Shown: one piece after another, positions 16,638 through 24,855 of the stretch
How the letters are laid out: each line of letters opens with the position of its first letter
Position numbering within the stretch: position 1 is the stretch's first letter
DNA from: Tepidiphilus margaritifer DSM 15129
GTDB taxonomy: Bacteria > Pseudomonadota > Gammaproteobacteria > Burkholderiales > Rhodocyclaceae
Direction: 5' to 3'
Length of the DNA: 64,000 nucleotides
NCBI RefSeq assembly: GCF_000425565.1
Contig: NZ_KE384397.1
Coordinates: 279,746-343,745, forward strand
Notes under the pieces: generated by a model
Database searches by the model: none
What the model saw: the letters and a program-made list of their open reading frames with translations, nothing else
Told to the model about the DNA's origin: nothing
Program-made: the position numbers and the translations under genes

Positions 16638-17069
16638 TCACGTTTCCGCAAAAAGATAAGGTCGCCATTGCTTGACAAACGAGCAGCGACCGATGGCGAT
16701 GAGTGGCCGGAAGAGCGGGGCGATCTGCTCGTCGCGGTAGCCGGCGATGCCGCAGCCCACGCGGGTGACGAAGAAGCGCAACTGCGGATGCTCGGCGACG
16801 AAGCGGATGAAGCGCTCGACGTTGCGCGCGATCTCTTCGAGCGGCAGGACCTCGAAGTTCTCGTCCAGGGTGGGGATGGCGAAGGAGTGTCGCGGCGGGG
16901 CGCCCATGTAGCCCCAGCCCACGCCCATCTGCGCGCCGAAGCGGCGCACCGCCTCGGCGGCGGCGCCGCCTCCGTGCATGCCGGCGAGGTTGGATCCGAA
17001 GACGAAGACCTCGCCGTGCTGCGGCACGCTGCCGTCGGGGTGAAAGGTGATGCCGTCGTCTTGGCTCAT
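16638..17069 (-). CDS. A1S_2505-type small protein (phage-associated family)
   Basis: A 143-residue protein with the pattern GEVFVFGSNLAGMHGGGAAA near residue 19, HSFAIPTLDENFEVLPLEEI near residue 62, and RFFVTRVGCGIAGYRDEQIAPLF near residue 100. I recognise this as the family often annotated as A1S_2505-like phage non-structural protein. The V-x-G-C-G-I-A-G-Y segment resembles a macro-domain-like nucleotide-binding core, so ADP-ribose or nucleotide binding is possible, but function is unknown. There are no phage genes around it. It is 25 bp downstream of fumC on the same strand. Confidence 0.6.
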   Translation of the reverse strand: MSQDDGITFHPDGSVPQHGEVFVFGSNLAGMHGGGAAAEAVRRFGAQMGVGWGYMGAPPRHSFAIPTLDENFEVLPLEEIARNVERFIRFVAEHPQLRFFVTRVGCGIAGYRDEQIAPLFRPLIAIGRCSFVKQWRPYLFAET

Positions 17070-17094
17070 GGCGTTTTCTCCGCGGATCTCCGGT

Positions 17095-18495
17095 TCAGTG
17101 CATGCCCGGCCGCGTCATGGCGAGCGGATCGACCCAGCGGTCGAACTCTTCGGCCGTGAGGTATCCCAGCTCGACTGCCGCCTGCTTGAGCGTCTTGCGC
17201 TCGGCCGCGGCTTTCTTGGCGATGGCGGCAGCCTTGTCGTAGCCGATGTGCGGGTTGAGCGCCGTGACCAGCATGAGGTTGCGTTCGAGGTGCTCGCGGA
17301 TGCGCTCGCGGTTGGGCTGCATGTCGCGGGCGCAGTAGCGATCGAAGGCGAGGATGGACTGCGATAGCAGTTCGATGCTCTCGAGCACCGCGTGCGCCAT
17401 GAGGGGTTTATAGACGTTGAGCTGGAAGTTACCCTGGTTGCCGGCAAAGGCGATGGCCGTGTCGTTGGCGAAGACGCGCACGCATACCATGGTGAGCGCC
17501 TCGCACTGGGTGGGATTGACCTTGCCCGGCATGATGGAGCTGCCCGGTTCGTTGGCCGGCAGGATCAGCTCGCCGATGCCCGCATCCGGCCCCGAGGCGA
17601 GCCAGCGTACGTCGTTGGCCATCTTGAAGAGCGCGTTGGCGAGCGTACGCAGGGCCGCCGAGACGTTGACCAGCGCGTCGTGCGCGGCGAGGGCGGCGAA
17701 GCGGTTGCGGGCACTGCGAAAGGGGATGCCCGTCTCACGGGCGATGTATTCGGCGCACACTTCCCCGAAGCGGGGATGGGCGTTGAGCCCGGTGCCCACG
17801 GCCGTGCCGCCGATGGCCAGTTCGTGCAACCCTTCTTCGGCCAGGCGCAGGAAGGCGAGGGCGTCTTCGATCTGCGCCACCCAGGAGCCGATCTCTTGCC
17901 CCAGGGTGATGGGAGCGGCGTCCATGAGGTGTGTGCGGCCGGTCTTGACGAGTTCGGCATATTCTTCGGCCTTGCGCGCCAGCGTGTCGCGCAGCGTCTG
18001 CACCGCGGGATAGAGGTGCCGGCGCAGTTCCAGCACCGTGGCCACGTACATCGCCGTGGGGAAGGTGTCGTTCGAGGACTGGCCGCGGTTGACGTGGTCG
18101 TTGGGATGCACGGGGGACTTGCTGCCCAAGGGCTGGCCGGCGAGCTCGTTGGCGCGGTTGGCGATGACCTCGTTGGCGTTCATGTTGCTGTGCGTGCCGC
18201 TGCCGGTCTGAAAGACGACCAGGGGGAAGTGATCGTCGAGTTTGCCCTCGATCACCTCCTGGGCGGCGCGCACGATGAGTTCGGCCAATTCCCGCGGCAA
18301 TTCGCCCAGTTCGGCATTGGCTTGTGCCGCCGCTTTCTTGAGAATGCCGAGTGCCCGGATGATGGGCAACGGCATGCGGTGGTTCTTCACCCCAATGGGG
18401 AAATGCTCCAGCGAGCGCTGGGTTTGCGCGCCCCAGTAGCGGTCGGCCGGGACCCAGACTTCCCCCAGTGTGTCGGTTTCGCGGCGTTTGTCCAT
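17095..18495 (-). CDS. fumC: Class II fumarate hydratase
   Basis: A 466-residue iron-independent fumarase interconverting fumarate and L-malate in the TCA cycle. Family features: [20 protein letters not shown] at the N-terminus, [13 protein letters not shown] near residue 98, [22 protein letters not shown], and the signature [11 protein letters not shown] near residue 318, which carries the catalytic serine loop. The ATG at 18495 is preceded by AGAGGAG at a suitable distance. It is divergent from the AMP-phosphorylase-like gene; a TACAAT hexamer on the minus strand (18533-18538) could be its -10 box. Confidence 0.95.
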   Translation of the reverse strand: MDKRRETDTLGEVWVPADRYWGAQTQRSLEHFPIGVKNHRMPLPIIRALGILKKAAAQANAELGELPRELAELIVRAAQEVIEGKLDDHFPLVVFQTGSGTHSNMNANEVIANRANELAGQPLGSKSPVHPNDHVNRGQSSNDTFPTAMYVATVLELRRHLYPAVQTLRDTLARKAEEYAELVKTGRTHLMDAAPITLGQEIGSWVAQIEDALAFLRLAEEGLHELAIGGTAVGTGLNAHPRFGEVCAEYIARETGIPFRSARNRFAALAAHDALVNVSAALRTLANALFKMANDVRWLASGPDAGIGELILPANEPGSSIMPGKVNPTQCEALTMVCVRVFANDTAIAFAGNQGNFQLNVYKPLMAHAVLESIELLSQSILAFDRYCARDMQPNRERIREHLERNLMLVTALNPHIGYDKAAAIAKKAAAERKTLKQAAVELGYLTAEEFDRWVDPLAMTRPGMH

Positions 18496-18591
18496 ATGTC
18501 CGACTCCTCTTTCGGCGGTAACGGTCGTTTTCATTGTAGGATAGCCCTTGCCGCGCCTCACAGGGATTGCGCCGCCAGAGGAGGAAAGAAG

Positions 18592-20169
18592 ATGGCTGAA
18601 AACAGCGACCCATCGATGACCGAGAATGCGGTGCGTTTGGCGCTGCGTCGCGTGGCCATCGACACCTATCGCGAGAACGTCGCCTACCTGCACCGGGAAT
18701 GCTCGGTGGTGCGCGCCGAGGGGTTCCAGGCGCTGGCCAAGATCGAAGTAGGGCAGAATGGCGAGCGGCACATCCTCGCCACGCTCAACGTGGTCGATGA
18801 TGCGAACCTCGTCGGCGTGGGAGAAATCGGGCTGTCGATGGAGGCTTTCGCCCAGCTGGGGCTACCCGAAGGGACGATGGTGACGGTGGCACAGGCCGAG
18901 CCGCCGGAATCCATGGGGGCGTTGCGGCGCAAGCTCGCCGGTGAGCGTCTGCGTCCGCAGGAGTTTTTGGGCATCGTTCGAGACATCGCCGAGCGGCATT
19001 ATTCCAAGATCGAGCTCACCGCCTTCGTAGTCGCCACGCACCACAACGAGCTCGACCGGGAGGAGGTATATTTTCTCACCGATGCCATGGCCAAGGTCGG
19101 GCGACGGCTCGACTGGCACGAACGCCCCGTGGTCGACAAGCACTGCATCGGCGGTATCCCCGGCAACCGTACCTCCATGTTGGTGGTGCCCATCGTCGCC
19201 GCGCATGGAATGCTCTGTCCCAAGACTTCCTCGCGGGCGATCACCTCGCCGGCCGGTACCGCCGACACCATGGAAGTGCTCGCCGAGGTCGAGCTTTCCT
19301 TCGAGAAGATGGAGCAGATCGTACGCCAGCTGCGGGGCTGCCTCGCCTGGGGTGGGACAGCGGATCTGTCGCCGGCCGACGATGTGCTCATCTCGGTGGA
19401 GCGACCCTTGGCGATCGACGCGCCGGGGCAGATGGTGGCCTCCATCCTCTCAAAAAAAGTGGCAGCGGGCTCGACCCATCTCGTGCTCGACATTCCCTTG
19501 GGACCGACGGCGAAGGTACGCACGATGCGCGAGGCGCTGCAATTGCGCAAGCTGTTCGAATACGTGGCGCACCGGCTGGGCTTGGTGATCGACGTGGTCA
19601 TCACCGACGGGCGCCAGCCGGTGGGATTCGGCATCGGCCCGGTATTGGAAGCGCGCGACGTGATGCGCGTGCTGGAAAACGACCCTCGCGCACCCATCGA
19701 TCTGCGCCAAAAAGCGCTGCGGCTCGCCGGCCGGGTGATCGAGTTCGACCCGGACGTGCGCGGCGGCGAGGGGTTCTCCATCGCCCGCGACATCCTCGAT
19801 TCCGGCCGCGCCTTGGCCAAGATGCGCGCCATCGTCAAGGCGCAGGGGGAGAAACCCTTCGATCACAACGCGCCGCCGCTCGCGGCGCACTGGTTCGAGG
19901 TCACGGCGCCCGTGGCCGGAGTCGTCACCGAAATCGACAACTTGCACCTGGCCCAGATCGCCCGGCAGGCAGGGGCGCCCAAGGTCAAGGGCGCCGGCGT
20001 CGATCTGTTCAAGAAACTGGGCGACCCGGTTGCCCAAGGCGAGCCACTTTACCGCGTCTATGCCCAATATCCCGCGGATTTACTGTTCGCGCGGCGCAGT
20101 TGTGAGCGGGCCACCGGCTATCGCATCGGGACGGCCGCCGAGATCGTCGAAGTCTATACGGAGTTCTGA
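18592..20169 (+). CDS. Thymidine/AMP phosphorylase family enzyme (archaeal AMP phosphorylase-like)
   Basis: A 525-residue nucleoside/nucleotide phosphorylase of the long type-2 class, about 80 residues longer at the N-terminus than classical DeoA. Motifs: [15 protein letters not shown] near residue 182, [19 protein letters not shown] near residue 212, and the KVRTMREA region. The long form includes the archaeal AMP phosphorylases that release ribose-1,5-bisphosphate from AMP; bacterial members are usually labelled putative thymidine phosphorylase. The start has a very good ribosome-binding site (AGAGGAGG). The 1-bp overlap with the following PRPP-synthetase-like gene suggests a shared pathway in ribose-phosphate or nucleotide salvage. 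Confidence 0.85.
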   Translation: MAENSDPSMTENAVRLALRRVAIDTYRENVAYLHRECSVVRAEGFQALAKIEVGQNGERHILATLNVVDDANLVGVGEIGLSMEAFAQLGLPEGTMVTVAQAEPPESMGALRRKLAGERLRPQEFLGIVRDIAERHYSKIELTAFVVATHHNELDREEVYFLTDAMAKVGRRLDWHERPVVDKHCIGGIPGNRTSMLVVPIVAAHGMLCPKTSSRAITSPAGTADTMEVLAEVELSFEKMEQIVRQLRGCLAWGGTADLSPADDVLISVERPLAIDAPGQMVASILSKKVAAGSTHLVLDIPLGPTAKVRTMREALQLRKLFEYVAHRLGLVIDVVITDGRQPVGFGIGPVLEARDVMRVLENDPRAPIDLRQKALRLAGRVIEFDPDVRGGEGFSIARDILDSGRALAKMRAIVKAQGEKPFDHNAPPLAAHWFEVTAPVAGVVTEIDNLHLAQIARQAGAPKVKGAGVDLFKKLGDPVAQGEPLYRVYAQYPADLLFARRSCERATGYRIGTAAEIVEVYTEF

Positions 20170-21044
20170 TGCTGCTCTTTTTTCCCGAAGAAGAGAGGTT
20201 TGCCCGGCGGCTGGCCTCGGCGATCGGCTGCGAACCGGCACCAATCGAGCGTCACCGTTTTCCCGACGGCGAAATCAAGCTGCGACTGCCCGAGCGGCTG
20301 CCCGAAAAGGTGGTGCTGCTGCGTGGCCTCGATCATCCCAATGAAAAACTCGTCGAACTGTTGCTCGCCGGATCGGGGCTGCACGAGGCGGGTGTGCGGC
20401 GGGTGGTGCTGGCGGCGCCGTATTTTCCTTACTTGCGTCAGGACAAGGCGTTTGCTCCCGGAGAAGTGGTGAGCGCCTTCGCGGTGGGGCGATTCGTCGC
20501 ATCCTGCGTCGAGGCGCTCGTCACCGTCGATCCGCACCTGCACCGCATCGCCCGCCTCGACGAGGCTATACCGGTCTCTCCTGCGCTCGCCTTGTGCGCG
20601 GCGCCGCTTTTGGGGGAACTCGCGGCGCGCGAGCGCGGACGACCGCTCCTCGTCGGCCCCGACGAAGAGTCGCGCGCCTGGGTCGAGGCAGCCGCGCGGG
20701 CCGTTGGCTTGGACTACGCCGTGGGGCGGAAGGTGCGGCGCGGCGACCGAAACGTCGAGGTGACCCTGCCCCAAGAGCTCAACGTCCGCGGTCGGGCGGT
20801 GGTGGTGCTCGATGACGTGGCGAGTACCGGGCGCACGCTCGCCCAGGCCGTTCGGGCTCTGCACGCGGCCGGGGCAGCGTCGGTGGACGTGGCCGTGACG
20901 CACGCACTCTTCGTCGAGGATGCGCTCGAGACCGTGCGTGCCGCCGGTGCCGGAGCGATCTGGAGCACCGACACCATCGCGCATCCCACGAACGCGGTGA
21001 GCGTGGCGCCGCTGATGGCGCAGGCGCTCCTCGCCGTTCTTTAG
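20169..21044 (+). CDS. Ribose-phosphate pyrophosphokinase family protein
   Basis: A 291-residue PRPP-synthetase homologue with RHRFPDGEIKLRLPE near residue 30, YFPYLRQDKAF near residue 85, a KVRRGDRNVEV flexible-loop segment near residue 185 and the PRPP-binding loop VVVLDDVASTGRTL near residue 215. It is shorter and more divergent than housekeeping Prs (about 315 residues), so it is probably a second, specialised copy. It is translationally coupled (TGATG) to the AMP-phosphorylase-like gene, and its product may be made from ribose phosphates released by that enzyme. It converges with the universal stress protein gene, overlapping by 4 bp. Confidence 0.8.
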   Translation: MLLFFPEEERFARRLASAIGCEPAPIERHRFPDGEIKLRLPERLPEKVVLLRGLDHPNEKLVELLLAGSGLHEAGVRRVVLAAPYFPYLRQDKAFAPGEVVSAFAVGRFVASCVEALVTVDPHLHRIARLDEAIPVSPALALCAAPLLGELAARERGRPLLVGPDEESRAWVEAAARAVGLDYAVGRKVRRGDRNVEVTLPQELNVRGRAVVVLDDVASTGRTLAQAVRALHAAGAASVDVAVTHALFVEDALETVRAAGAGAIWSTDTIAHPTNAVSVAPLMAQALLAVL

Positions 21045-21490
21045 GCGTTCGCTTCCTGCCGCGGCATGGCGACCAGCAAGCTGCACGGCAGCGTATCGAG
21101 CAGCGAGTGCCCCACCGAACCATGCCACCAGCGATCGAGCGGCCCCCGCCGACGGTGACCGACGACGACCAGATCCGCCTCGACCTCTGAAGCATATTCT
21201 CCGATCACCGGTGCCGCTTCACCCACACGGATGACCCCGTCGACCTCCAGCCCGGCGTCCTTGAAGCGCTGGATGCCTTCCTGGAGAATGCGGCGGATGC
21301 GCGCGCAATCCTCGTCGATGCAGTCTTCGGGTACCACGACTTGAGCATATTTGGCTTCCCGTGGCACTGCCATTACGGCGAGCAGATGGCAGCGTGCGTC
21401 GACGAGTTGTGCGAGATCGATGCCTTCGGCGAGCGCCGCTTGCCCTTCAGTACTTCCGTCATAGGCGAATACGATGGTGCGATACGCCAT
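21041..21490 (-). CDS. Universal stress protein (UspA family)
   Basis: A 149-residue single-domain Usp protein. It begins YRTIVFAYDGSTEGQAAL (the Asp typical of the beta-1 ATP-binding turn) and ends with the nucleotide-binding signature ADLVVVGHRRRGPLDRWWHGSVG, matching G-x2-G-x9-G-S, so it is likely an ATP-binding member. The ATG at 21490 follows GGAGAGG at about 3 bp. It probably responds to stress or starvation. It is downstream of, and on the same strand as, the EmrAB-like pump genes. Confidence 0.88.
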   Translation of the reverse strand: MAYRTIVFAYDGSTEGQAALAEGIDLAQLVDARCHLLAVMAVPREAKYAQVVVPEDCIDEDCARIRRILQEGIQRFKDAGLEVDGVIRVGEAAPVIGEYASEVEADLVVVGHRRRGPLDRWWHGSVGHSLLDTLPCSLLVAMPRQEANA

Positions 21491-21547
21491 TGCCCTCTCC
21501 AAGAATGCCTTGGCTCATTGTAGGTATACCTCCAGGCTGAGACCACC

Positions 21548-23101
21548 TCAACGCCGTCCTTTCATCAGGTAGCCGGGCAGCAAAGAAAGGAGGAAGACCA
21601 CACCGACCAAGGCAAAGCCATCGCTGTACGCCATGCTCTGGGACTTGGCCGTCAAGACCTTGTCGAGAAAGTTGAACACGCCGCCATAGGAATAGCTGAA
21701 GGCATCGGGCACGCCGGCAACCTTGTCGAGCTGCTGCAGTGCCTGGATGGTGTACATCGTGGCGTTGTTCGCTTCCGTCTGCGTCGGCGTCAGGGCGGCG
21801 GCGTGAAAGGCAAAGCGAATCTCCACGGCGGCCGACAGCAGGCTCACCCCGAAGGCGCCGCCGAGCTGGCGCATGAAGTTGATCGTTCCCGTTCCTTGTG
21901 CGAGCAATTCGGGAGGGAGCGCCATCAACGCCCCTGCGTTCAAGGCCGGCATCATCACGCCGAGCCCGATGCGCCCCAGTAGCACCATCAGCGCCATGTC
22001 CCAAAAGGAGATGTCGACGTCGATCGTGTAGAGCAGTAGGTTGGAGATACCGAAGAGGAGCAGACCCGTACACACCAATAGATAAGCGGGCAATCGATCG
22101 GTGAGCCGACCGGCGATGGGGAAGACGATGCCGAGGATGAGCCCCGCCGGCATCATCAGCAGTCCCGAGCGGGTAGGGGTGTAGCCTTGCACGGTCTGCA
22201 GGAAGAGCGGGATGAGATAGGTCGAACCGTAGAGCCCCGCCCCATAGAGAAAAGCGACGAGCGAGGCGGCACTGTAGCGACCAAACGCAAAGACGCGCAG
22301 GCTCACCAAGGGCTCGGCACGATGCGCGAGCCAGGCGATGAAGGCGAGGAAGAGCACGCAACTCACCGCGCCCGTGCCGACGATGATGTCCGAATTCCAG
22401 CCCTCGCGCTGCCCGTTGGCGAGCGCATAGAGGGAAGTGACGAGGAAGGCGGCGAGCAGTACGAACCCGAAGGCATCGAAACTGCGGCGCTTGCCGCCGC
22501 TCAGGCGGGTGGGCAGAAAGATGGTGCCGAGAAGCATGCCCAGGAACGAGGTGGGCAGGCCCATGTAGAAGACATAACGCCAGTCGTAGTTGTCGATGAG
22601 CCAGCCGCCCAGCACGGGGCCGATCGCCGGTGCGAGCACCACACCGATGCCGTAGATGCCCATGGCGGTACCGCGTTCTTCCGGCGGAAAGACGCGGAAG
22701 ATCATGATCATCGCCAGCGGCTGGATGATCCCGGCAGCGATGCCCTGGGCGACGCGGGCGAAAGTGAGTACGTTCTCGTTGGGGGCGAGCCCGCCGAGCA
22801 CCGAGGCGGCGGCGAAGAGCGCCATCGAGCCGACGAAGGTGGCGCGGATGCCAATCGCGTCGTTGAGCCAGGCGTTGATGAGCATGGAGGCGGTCATCGC
22901 CGCCAGGAACCCCGTCGACATCCATTGCGCCTGGTCTTGGCCGATGCCGAATGCGCCCATGATGTCGGGTAGCGCCACGTTGACGATGGTCGAGGAGAGC
23001 ACGACCGTGATCGTACCCATGAGCGTGGTCGTGATGACCAGCCAGCGATAGGCCGACCCAAACCGCTCGAAGAAACCGGAGAGTTCGTCAGTGTCGGACA
23101 T
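21548..23101 (-). CDS. EmrB-type DHA2 family MFS efflux transporter
   Basis: A 517-residue 14-helix exporter. Helix 1 carries VVLSSTIVNVALPDIM (DHA2 motif), then WMSTGFLAAMTASMLINAWL and GPVLGGWLIDNYDWRYVFYMGLP. It is the inner-membrane part of a tripartite EmrAB-TolC-like pump: the adaptor gene lies immediately upstream and overlaps it by 14 bp. A large loop near residues 440-475 (FHAAALTPTQTEANN...) precedes the last helix as in EmrB. The likely role is export of hydrophobic drugs or uncouplers under MarR control. Confidence 0.88.
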   Translation of the reverse strand: MSDTDELSGFFERFGSAYRWLVITTTLMGTITVVLSSTIVNVALPDIMGAFGIGQDQAQWMSTGFLAAMTASMLINAWLNDAIGIRATFVGSMALFAAASVLGGLAPNENVLTFARVAQGIAAGIIQPLAMIMIFRVFPPEERGTAMGIYGIGVVLAPAIGPVLGGWLIDNYDWRYVFYMGLPTSFLGMLLGTIFLPTRLSGGKRRSFDAFGFVLLAAFLVTSLYALANGQREGWNSDIIVGTGAVSCVLFLAFIAWLAHRAEPLVSLRVFAFGRYSAASLVAFLYGAGLYGSTYLIPLFLQTVQGYTPTRSGLLMMPAGLILGIVFPIAGRLTDRLPAYLLVCTGLLLFGISNLLLYTIDVDISFWDMALMVLLGRIGLGVMMPALNAGALMALPPELLAQGTGTINFMRQLGGAFGVSLLSAAVEIRFAFHAAALTPTQTEANNATMYTIQALQQLDKVAGVPDAFSYSYGGVFNFLDKVLTAKSQSMAYSDGFALVGVVFLLSLLPGYLMKGRR

Positions 23102-24200
23102 CGATCGAGATCACGGCCATCATGCCGGGTTTGAGGAGCCCGTCTTCCTGTTTCACGCGGATACGCACGGGAATGCGCTGGGTGATCTTGGTGAAGTTGC
23201 CGGAAGGATTGGGATTGGGTAGCAGCTGGAAGGTGCTGGTGGCGGCATGGCCGATGAACCAGACTTCACCGTGGAAAACCCGACCGGGCAGCGCGTCGAT
23301 CGTCACCTCCACCGGTTGGCCGGGGTGGACGTCGGCGATCTTGGTCTCCTTGATGTTGGCCTCGACCCAGATATCCTCGGGATCATGGATGAGCATTACC
23401 CGCTGGCTCGCCGCGACATAGTCGCCCACGTTGGCGAAGGTGCGGTCGACCACACCGTCGATGGGGGAGGTGAGGGTGAGGTCTTTGAGGTCGAGCTGGG
23501 CGAGGTCGCGCTCGGCAAGTACCTGGTCGCGATGCACGCGCGCTTCTTCGAGCTGGCGCTCGAGCGAACCGAGCTGGGCATCGGCGCGCGCCTTGGCCAG
23601 CCGCGCCTTGGCCGCTTCCAAGTTGGCCTGGGCGCTGGCTTCACTTTGCTTGGCGACTTTGTAGGCGTTCTCGGTATGCTCGGCGTCTTGCTCGGGTACG
23701 GCGTGCAGCTTCACCAGGGCAGCGTTGCGCCGGTAGTCGCTCTCGGCATTGGCGCGCTGGATTTGCGCGGCCTTGAGCGCTTCTTCGGCCGTCTTCACGC
23801 CGCTCTCGGCTTCCATCACGGCGGCCTGGGTGGAGGCGCGCTGTTCGGCGAGGAGGTGTTCCAGCCGCTCGATCTCTTTCTCGGCCGCGCCGAGCGCTGC
23901 CTCCTGCGACTGCGCCTGCAGGCGGGAGGGGTCGCGATAGAGCACGGCCAGGGTCTGCCCTTTTTTGATGTGGTCGCCCTCCATCACCGGGCGTTCGGCG
24001 AGCCAGCTCGACAGGCGCGGGGCGATGGTGATCATGTCGGATGCCACCCGCGCGTCGATCTCCTCGACGTGGGTCAAACGATAGTGGATGATGCTGCCGA
24101 CCCAGACGAGCAAGGCGAGCGAGGCGAGGAGGATCAGGCCGCGACGGATCTTGGGGTGTCCGGCAAGGGCGGATTTGATGTTCTGAACTCGGTCAATCAT
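23088..24200 (-). CDS. HlyD/EmrA family periplasmic adaptor
   Basis: A 370-residue membrane-fusion protein: one N-terminal membrane anchor (residues 20-40, ILLASLALLVWVGS), biotinyl-lipoyl-like halves (VMEGDHIKKGQTLAVLY near residue 72 and the matching LTSPIDGVVDRTFANVGDYV near residue 245), and a long coiled-coil hairpin in between (residues 90-235, rich in Ala, Glu, Lys, Gln). It bridges EmrB and a TolC-type outer-membrane channel, which is not encoded here. The start at 24200 overlaps the marR stop by 8 bp, so all three genes form one operon. Confidence 0.88.
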   Translation of the reverse strand: MIDRVQNIKSALAGHPKIRRGLILLASLALLVWVGSIIHYRLTHVEEIDARVASDMITIAPRLSSWLAERPVMEGDHIKKGQTLAVLYRDPSRLQAQSQEAALGAAEKEIERLEHLLAEQRASTQAAVMEAESGVKTAEEALKAAQIQRANAESDYRRNAALVKLHAVPEQDAEHTENAYKVAKQSEASAQANLEAAKARLAKARADAQLGSLERQLEEARVHRDQVLAERDLAQLDLKDLTLTSPIDGVVDRTFANVGDYVAASQRVMLIHDPEDIWVEANIKETKIADVHPGQPVEVTIDALPGRVFHGEVWFIGHAATSTFQLLPNPNPSGNFTKITQRIPVRIRVKQEDGLLKPGMMAVISIDVRH

Positions 24201-24621
24201 GGAGGTTCTCGAGTTTCTGGCGCAGCTGCGATAGGACCTCGGCGGCAATGGCCACGTGCTGGGGATCGATACCGGCGAGCAGCTGCTCACGCAGCGCCTG
24301 AGCGATCACGGCGACTTCGTGCTGCAGCGTCTTGGCCTTGGCCGTCGGGACGACGCGTTTGGCCCGTCGATCGCCGGGCATGTCACGCCGTTCGATCCAG
24401 CCGTTGGCTTGCAGACGGTCGAGCAGGCGCACGAGCGTCGAACCCTCGATGCCGACCTTGCGCGCGAGCGCCGTTTGCATCATTCCCTCGTCGGGCAATT
24501 TGATCAATACCAGCCATTGCGACTGTGACAGACCCAGATGGCGCAAACGTCGGTCGAGCTCGGCCCGCCAGTAGCGGGCGACTTCGTGCAGCAATACACC
24601 GAAATTATCAGTAGTGTTCAT
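24193..24621 (-). CDS. MarR/SlyA family transcriptional regulator
   Basis: A 142-residue winged-helix regulator. The DNA-binding part runs from about residue 33 (LSQSQWLVLIKLPDEG) through the recognition helix ARKVGIEGSTLVRLLDRLQANGWIERR to the wing MPGDRRAKRVVPTAK. It heads the operon with the EmrA- and EmrB-like genes, and an inverted repeat lies 8 bp upstream of its start codon, so it is probably an autorepressor released by small aromatic or hydrophobic ligands. Confidence 0.9.
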   Translation of the reverse strand: MNTTDNFGVLLHEVARYWRAELDRRLRHLGLSQSQWLVLIKLPDEGMMQTALARKVGIEGSTLVRLLDRLQANGWIERRDMPGDRRAKRVVPTAKAKTLQHEVAVIAQALREQLLAGIDPQHVAIAAEVLSQLRQKLENLHD

Positions 24622-24628
24622 CTTAATT

Positions 24629-24642
24629 ATTGGCTAGCTAAT
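24629..24642. promoter_or_regulatory. Probable MarR/SlyA operator
   Basis: ATTGGCTAGCTAAT is a 14-bp inverted repeat with one mismatched pair and closely resembles the SlyA-type site TTAGCAAGCTAA. It lies just upstream of the marR start codon, where a bound regulator would block transcription or initiation of the efflux operon. Confidence 0.6.
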
Positions 24643-24709
24643 CAAGTAAATGATAGCGATCGTGATGCTGATCTGTCAATCCCTTCTATGGTAGGGTTTT
24701 TCGCTCGCC

Positions 24710-24738
24710 TTGACATCGCTAAGGGGGCGCGCTATGGT
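24710..24738 (+). promoter_or_regulatory. Sigma70 promoter of metXW
   Basis: Perfect -35 box TTGACA (24710-24715), 17-bp spacer, and -10 box TATGGT (24733-24738). Transcription would begin about 24745, just ahead of the riboswitch P1 stem. Confidence 0.65.
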
Positions 24739-24749
24739 TCGATCCATAT

Positions 24750-24804
24750 GGCGCCGATTTGAGCCTCAGCTTGCGGGCGCCTTACAAATGCAGCTAAAGC
24801 GGGA
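24750..24804 (+). promoter_or_regulatory. SAM-II (SAM-alpha) riboswitch aptamer
   Basis: The leader of metX shows the SAM-II layout. P1 is formed by GGCGCC (24750-24755) and GGCGCC (24776-24781). The conserved GATTTGAGCC stretch follows the first strand, CTTGC precedes the second, and the pseudoknot segment ACAAATGCAGCTAAA (24785-24799) matches the conserved AAA-x-x-x-GCTAAA element. SAM-II aptamers usually control metA/metX/metZ, mostly in alphaproteobacteria. High SAM should stabilise P1 and the pseudoknot and so favour the terminator just downstream. Confidence 0.85.
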
Positions 24805-24806
24805 TC

Positions 24807-24836
24807 GCCCGGCGCCCGCATGTCGCTGGGCTTTTT
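24807..24836 (+). terminator. Riboswitch-controlled intrinsic terminator upstream of metX
   Basis: GCCCGGCG (24807-24814) pairs with CGCTGGGC (24824-24831, one G-U pair) around a 9-nt loop and is followed by TTTTT, then a second T run. The left arm overlaps GGCGCCCGC (24811-24819), which can instead pair perfectly with GCGGGCGCC (24773-24781), the 3' strand of P1. That competing 9-bp stem is the antiterminator, so terminator and antiterminator are mutually exclusive. Confidence 0.8.
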
Positions 24837-24855
24837 CGTTTTTGGGAGCCGCCGC

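Noticed and set aside
16638-17069. Prophage remnant around the A1S_2505-like gene
   Set aside because: Neighbours are fumC and a DOMON-like gene; there are no integrase, capsid, portal or lysis genes.
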